Shown here: piece after piece, positions 5,083-7,946 of the stretch
Position numbering within the stretch: position 1 is the first letter of the stretch
Layout of the letters: each line of letters begins with the position of its first letter
Assembly: GCA_012514775.1 (NCBI GenBank)
Contig: JAAYZQ010000194.1
Location: 1 to 7,946 of the forward strand
Length of the DNA: 7,946 bases
Direction: 5' to 3'
DNA from: Anaerolineaceae bacterium
Lineage (GTDB): Bacteria; Chloroflexota; Anaerolineae; JAAYZQ01
Made by a program: the position numbers and the translations under genes
Notes under the pieces: model-generated
The model's database searches: none
Told to the model about the DNA's origin: nothing
The model's input: the letters and a program-made list of their open reading frames with translations, nothing else

Positions 5083-6327
5083 CTATTTGTACACCGGCCC
5101 CTTTGGGACCTTGTCGCGGGCATCGAGCGACTGCACCGGGTGCGGCCCTTCGCTCGTCCAGCGATAGTCCTCGCCCTTGCGGTCGATGTTCTGCGTGATG
5201 ACGTCGCGGCTGGGCACCGTGTCGCCGCTGTTGACCATCTGCTGGTACTTCTCAAAGCGCGAGTCGGTGCCCATCATCTCGCTGACCGGCACAAACTCGG
5301 TCTCGCGCGCAGTCAGGTTCACCTGCTCGGCCAGCACGCGGCGCACGTAATCCTTGTTCGACTTGAACACGGTCAGCTCCGGGAACTGGGAGGGGAACAT
5401 GCTGATGGGATCGCGCCCCTCCATCTTCTGGATGATCTGCCGGTCCATGTGCAGGTGGCCGATCTCCATGTCCAGGCACATCTCCCACAGGCGGCGGATG
5501 CGCGGCTCCACCTCGGTCTCCATGCACGAGTAGTACAGGTAGGCCTCGTTATAGTCGTGGAGGATCAGGCGGTCGAGCCACGACACGTTCGGGTCGGCCA
5601 GCGACTCGTAGTGGCTGACGTGCTGCTCCTCGATCTGGCCGATCTCCAGGTACAGCCCCCGACCCAGCATGTTGGGATACCGGTTGCCCGAGTTCATGTA
5701 AAAGTTCATCGTCTGCTGCTCGGCAGCGACGATGGTCTGGACGTGCAGCTTGGTCAGGATGTCGGCCGTCCTGTCGTTGTACGGGCGCCGCACCGAATCA
5801 AAGGGGTGGCGGTGCTCGACGATGGTCGGCCGGCCGGGCATGATCTCGGTATAGTCGCCCACGATCTCCTCGGCGCGCTCGCCCACGTCCATCTCCAGCA
5901 GGTTGGCGTAGCGGTACAGGTGGTCAAAGTCCTCCAGCAAGGCGAAATCCAGCGCCGCTTTGACGTACGGATCGGGTTCCGTCTGCGCCAGCCAGGCGGT
6001 CAGGTCGACCGCCACCTGCTCGTAGCCGATGGTCACCTCCAGCACCGACTCCTCGGCCGGGATCAGCCAGTTCACCATTTTCTGCTGCTGCTGCTCGGCG
6101 CGGCGCGCCTGGGCCAGCAACTGCTTCAACTGCGGGTCTTCGGTGTGGCGGTTGAACTGGTGCAGGAACATGACCGACTCGACCTCGATGCCATTCATGA
6201 AAATGATGCGGGTGCGGGTGTAGGGATCGATGCCGAGCCTCTCGTACGGCTTCACGTTCAGCTCGGACCAATTTTGGACCTGCTTGTCGGGAGGCATGCC
6301 CTTCTCGTCGAATGGATTAAAAGCCAC
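5083..6327 (-). CDS. Uncharacterised all-helical, ferritin-like (putative diiron) protein
   Basis: A 414-residue soluble protein, no signal peptide or membrane segment. I do not recognise a named family. Long amphipathic helices carry Glu/His in ferritin-like spacing: GIEVESVMFLHQF (about 46-58), SVLEVTIGYEQVAVDL (about 94-109), LLEDFDHLYRYANLLE with D133xxH136, HVQTIVAAEQQTMNFY with E203, LEIGQIEEQHVSHYES with E233xxH236, and EMCLDMEIGHLHMDRQ with E288xxH291. Three (D/E)xxH motifs plus isolated Glu residues would suit one or two dinuclear metal sites in one or two four-helix bundles. The last about 100 residues, beginning near DPISMFPSQFPEL, look less regular and polar. The start is GTG 6327, chosen for AAGGAG 7 nt upstream. 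It appears monocistronic with its own promoter and a long leader carrying a small ORF. Oxidase, peroxide-linked or metal-storage roles are all possible and unproven. Confidence 0.8.
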   Translation of the reverse strand: MAFNPFDEKGMPPDKQVQNWSELNVKPYERLGIDPYTRTRIIFMNGIEVESVMFLHQFNRHTEDPQLKQLLAQARRAEQQQQKMVNWLIPAEESVLEVTIGYEQVAVDLTAWLAQTEPDPYVKAALDFALLEDFDHLYRYANLLEMDVGERAEEIVGDYTEIMPGRPTIVEHRHPFDSVRRPYNDRTADILTKLHVQTIVAAEQQTMNFYMNSGNRYPNMLGRGLYLEIGQIEEQHVSHYESLADPNVSWLDRLILHDYNEAYLYYSCMETEVEPRIRRLWEMCLDMEIGHLHMDRQIIQKMEGRDPISMFPSQFPELTVFKSNKDYVRRVLAEQVNLTARETEFVPVSEMMGTDSRFEKYQQMVNSGDTVPSRDVITQNIDRKGEDYRWTSEGPHPVQSLDARDKVPKGPVYK

Positions 6328-6334
6328 TGTCCGT

Positions 6335-6340
6335 CTCCTT
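6335..6340 (-). promoter_or_regulatory. Ribosome binding site supporting the GTG start
   Basis: AAGGAG on the minus strand lies 7 nt before GTG 6327 and is the best ribosome site near this start. Confidence 0.8.
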
Positions 6341-6351
6341 TCTCAAATAGC

Positions 6352-6380
6352 GCATCGCGCAGCCGGCCGGCCGGCGACGC
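6352..6380 (-). promoter_or_regulatory. Hairpin between leader ORF and ferritin-like gene
   Basis: On the minus-strand RNA, GCGUCGC (6374-6380) can pair with GCGAUGC (6352-6358) using one G-U pair, enclosing a self-complementary GC-rich run (CCGGCCGGCCGG). It lies just after the leader ORF stop and about 11 nt before the ribosome site, where it could control access to that site or act as an attenuator. No T-run follows. Confidence 0.4.
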
Positions 6381-6381
6381 T

Positions 6382-6414
6382 TCAATCACAGCGCCCGAGA
6401 CAGGGGTGGTGCAT
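6382..6414 (-). CDS. 10-codon leader ORF (MHHPCLGRCD) upstream of the ferritin-like gene
   Basis: ATG at 6414 is preceded by a perfect AGGAGG only 4 nt upstream and encodes MHHPCLGRCD, stop TGA at 6382-6384. It contains two His and two Cys in ten residues. It lies inside the predicted leader of the ferritin-like gene, about 55 nt before that gene's GTG, with a hairpin between. It could be a regulatory leader peptide whose translation state affects the downstream hairpin. It is short enough to be chance, but the ribosome site is stronger than most in this window. Confidence 0.35.
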   Translation of the reverse strand: MHHPCLGRCD

Positions 6415-6585
6415 AGGCCCTCCTCGTGAATGGGATACGATTCGGTTGTGGCTTGGGAGCGTTGCCCTCCGGTTCCGACCGGACCTTCACCGGCTATGAG
6501 GGCGGTTGCACGCAACGTGGTGGTTGCCCATGCTTTGTTGCGAGAGCAAAGGAGGCAGCGAACAGCGCTGTTGGGGGTCTACGAC

Positions 6586-6614
6586 ATTGTAATACGGAGC
6601 GATGCAGAAGTCAA
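6586..6614 (-). promoter_or_regulatory. Sigma70-type promoter of the ferritin-like gene
   Basis: On the minus strand TTGACT (6609-6614), a 17-bp spacer and TACAAT (6586-6591). The start would be near 6579, giving a leader of about 250 nt. The rest of the gap 6415-6585 holds smaller hairpins, such as TCCGGT/ACCGGA (6468-6483), but I match it to no known riboswitch. Confidence 0.65.
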
Positions 6615-6647
6615 GTTTGTTGACAGCATGATTTGCCAGGAATGCGG

Positions 6648-7586
6648 CTACCCGCCGCTGGCCTTTTCACTGTCGGGCAAGAGGCCGCGCAGCCGCGAGC
6701 GGATGAGGTGCCCGCGTTCCACCTCCTCCGCCGGCTTGCCCTCGATGAGCATCTCCTGGGTGTGGGCCGACACCTCGCCGCCCAGGAGAAGGATGTTTGC
6801 CACGAGCCACGCCCACAGCAGCAGGATGATGGCGATGGCCAGCGAGCCGTAGATCAGGTTATAGTCGCCCATGCGCCGGACGTAATAGAGGAACAGGGTG
6901 CGCGCCAGCAGGAAAAGAAGGATGCCCATCGTGGCCCCCACCAGGGCGGCCCGCCAGGTGGGCCTGCGGCGGGGCACAAAGCGGTAGGACAACAGGAACG
7001 CCGCAAAGAGGGCCACGATGGGCAGCACCTCGTTCACCAGGCGAAAAGACCAGCTCCCTGCCTCGCGGCCCATGACCTGCCACAGCCACCTGCTGATGGG
7101 CTGGCCCGCAAAGGCCAGGACGAACACGACGCCCAGCGTCAGCAGCATGACGATCTCGACCAGGATGCGCCGCAAGGGACCATAGCTCTGCTCGGACCCG
7201 GCGGCCATGTTTAGCGCCACAGCAACGACCCCAAAGACGCGCGTGCCCGTCCACAACAGGCTGGCAATAGACAGGAGGCCGGCCGTGGCCCGGCTATCGA
7301 TGGCGCCCTGGACAATGTCCTCCACCTGGCCCGACAACTGGGGCAGGAACTCGTCCATGACCTGGGTGAGCTGGTCGCCGGCCCACTGCGGATCGACAAA
7401 GAAGGCTGCGATGGAAACGGCGGCCAGCATCAGCGGAAAGGCCGACAGCAGGGAGTAGTAGGCGATGGACGCGGCCCACTTTGGCCCGTTGTCGTGAAAG
7501 AAATCCTTGCCGGCAACCAGCAGCATGATAAAAAAGCGCCTCAGCGGTTTGTCCTTTTTTCTGGCTTCTTCCTCGGCGGAGGGCAT
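6648..7586 (-). CDS. YihY/virulence factor BrkB family membrane protein
   Basis: A 312-residue inner-membrane protein of the YihY/BrkB family, usual length about 280-320. Molecular function of the family is unsettled; it was once miscalled ribonuclease BN. Family motifs: AASIAYYSLLSAFPLML (38-54), the first membrane segment, and YGSLAIAIILLLWAWLVANILLLGGEV (246-272), the last. Further membrane segments are about 105-128, 141-163, 183-202 and 211-237, giving six. Charged cytoplasmic ends: a Lys/Arg/Glu-rich N-terminus and an RSRLRG-type C-terminus. ATG 7586 was chosen over upstream in-frame starts because those would extend into the preceding gene and give an Arg-rich nonsense N-terminus; AGGAGG lies 9 nt upstream, inside the preceding gene's end. 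It starts one base after the AI-2E gene stop, so the two are translationally coupled. Confidence 0.92.
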   Translation of the reverse strand: MPSAEEEARKKDKPLRRFFIMLLVAGKDFFHDNGPKWAASIAYYSLLSAFPLMLAAVSIAAFFVDPQWAGDQLTQVMDEFLPQLSGQVEDIVQGAIDSRATAGLLSIASLLWTGTRVFGVVAVALNMAAGSEQSYGPLRRILVEIVMLLTLGVVFVLAFAGQPISRWLWQVMGREAGSWSFRLVNEVLPIVALFAAFLLSYRFVPRRRPTWRAALVGATMGILLFLLARTLFLYYVRRMGDYNLIYGSLAIAIILLLWAWLVANILLLGGEVSAHTQEMLIEGKPAEEVERGHLIRSRLRGLLPDSEKASGG

Positions 7587-7587
7587 G

Positions 7588-7946
7588 CTACTCTTCCTCC
7601 TCCTTCTCCTCCTCGCCCTTCTCGTCCTCCTCGTGCGGCTCGGGCGGCGCTCCCGTCCGGCGGCGAATTGCCGGCGCGACCACCTGGAGGACAAACACGC
7701 GCAGTGCCGCGGCCAGGGGAATCGCCAGCAGGGCCCCCAGAAAGCCGCCCACCGCCCCGCCCACAAAGAGGGCCAGCACGGTCAGCAGCGGCGACATGGA
7801 CGTCTGGGTGCGCATGATGTTGGGCACCAGCAGGTGGTTTTCCACCTGCTGCAGCGCGACCATGTAGGCCAAAGCCAGCAGCCCCTGGGTGAGCGACTGC
7901 AACAGGGCGACGATAGTCACGACCACGGCGGCAATGATCGGCCCCA
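7588..7946 (-). CDS. AI-2E family transporter, C-terminal part
   Basis: The last 118 residues of a polytopic membrane protein; the rest lies beyond the right edge. The stretch GPIIAAVVVTIVALLQS, then QQVENHLLVPNIMRTQ, then SPLLTVLALFVGGAVGGFLG and LLAIPLAAALRVF is the characteristic C-terminal half of AI-2E/PerM/TqsA-like proteins, which export or take up small molecules or ions (function differs by member). After the last membrane segment the tail is a highly acidic low-complexity run (PHEEDEKGEEEKEEEE). The purine-rich codons of that tail supply the ribosome site of the next gene. Stop TAG is followed by one base and the ATG of the YihY gene. Confidence 0.92.
   Translation of the reverse strand, partial: GPIIAAVVVTIVALLQSLTQGLLALAYMVALQQVENHLLVPNIMRTQTSMSPLLTVLALFVGGAVGGFLGALLAIPLAAALRVFVLQVVAPAIRRRTGAPPEPHEEDEKGEEEKEEEE

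Noticed and set aside
4426..6429. A 667-codon plus-strand ORF spanning the end of the methyltransferase gene and the ferritin-like gene
   Set aside because: It is antisense to the well-supported minus-strand gene and out of frame with the methyltransferase; the composition (runs of Leu, His, Val, Arg) is typical of a shadow ORF.
6258..6515. 85-codon minus-strand ORF over the leader and start of the ferritin-like gene
   Set aside because: No ribosome site or recognisable motif, and it overlaps the first 70 bases of the better-supported gene in another frame.
6415..6585. Possible cobalamin-type riboswitch, from a GGTGAAGGTCCGG stretch in the minus-strand leader
   Set aside because: The rest of the conserved core, including a proper B12 box, was not found; the resemblance is limited to a few bases.
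7587..7766. 60-residue Arg/Trp-rich N-terminal extension of the YihY protein
   Set aside because: It overlaps the AI-2E coding region in another frame and does not resemble the family; ATG 7586 has a good ribosome site.

Overview
This is a GC-rich bacterial chromosomal window with no phage, transposase, CRISPR, rRNA or tRNA signal. A non-pyrrolysine MttB-family methyltransferase, a NarL-type sensor kinase with an extracellular sensor, and an AI-2E/YihY membrane pair together suggest an environmental, metagenome-type bacterium, possibly a Chloroflexota (Anaerolineae-like) lineage. That placement is inference only. Sigma70-type promoters with 17-bp spacers and AGGAGG-type ribosome sites are easy to see.

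Left part (1-2150, minus strand): a large membrane sensor histidine kinase (TM, Cache-like sensor, TM, HAMP, GAF, HisKA_3) runs off the left edge before its ATPase domain. A 43-codon ORF that is essentially a signal peptide lies upstream and overlaps the kinase start as ATGA. A near-consensus promoter lies just in front of it. Middle-left (2151-2900): about 750 bp without an intact gene. It holds an imperfect direct repeat, a helically phased array of four related half-sites including a 26-bp perfect palindrome, the 3' remnant of a winged-helix gene, and two adjacent strong hairpins.

Centre (2901-5050, plus strand): one promoter drives a probable two-gene unit. The first gene is a small phosphatase-like protein whose P-loop is C-X4-R instead of C-X5-R. 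Twelve bases later comes an MttB-family methyltransferase with no in-frame amber codon, and no corrinoid protein or reactivase is present nearby. A 230-bp convergent intergenic region follows, packed with repeated GAGC/GCTC hairpins and a 14-bp-arm hairpin, probably terminators.

Right part (5083-7946, minus strand): a 414-residue all-helical protein with several (D/E)xxH motifs looks like an unassigned ferritin-like diiron protein. It starts at GTG and is preceded by a roughly 250-nt leader carrying a 10-codon His/Cys upstream ORF with a strong ribosome site and then a hairpin. Upstream of it lie a YihY/BrkB membrane protein and the C-terminus of an AI-2E family transporter, separated by one base and translationally coupled. 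The best candidates for something new are the phosphatase-like/MttB pair, the ferritin-like protein with its leader ORF, and the phased operator array.
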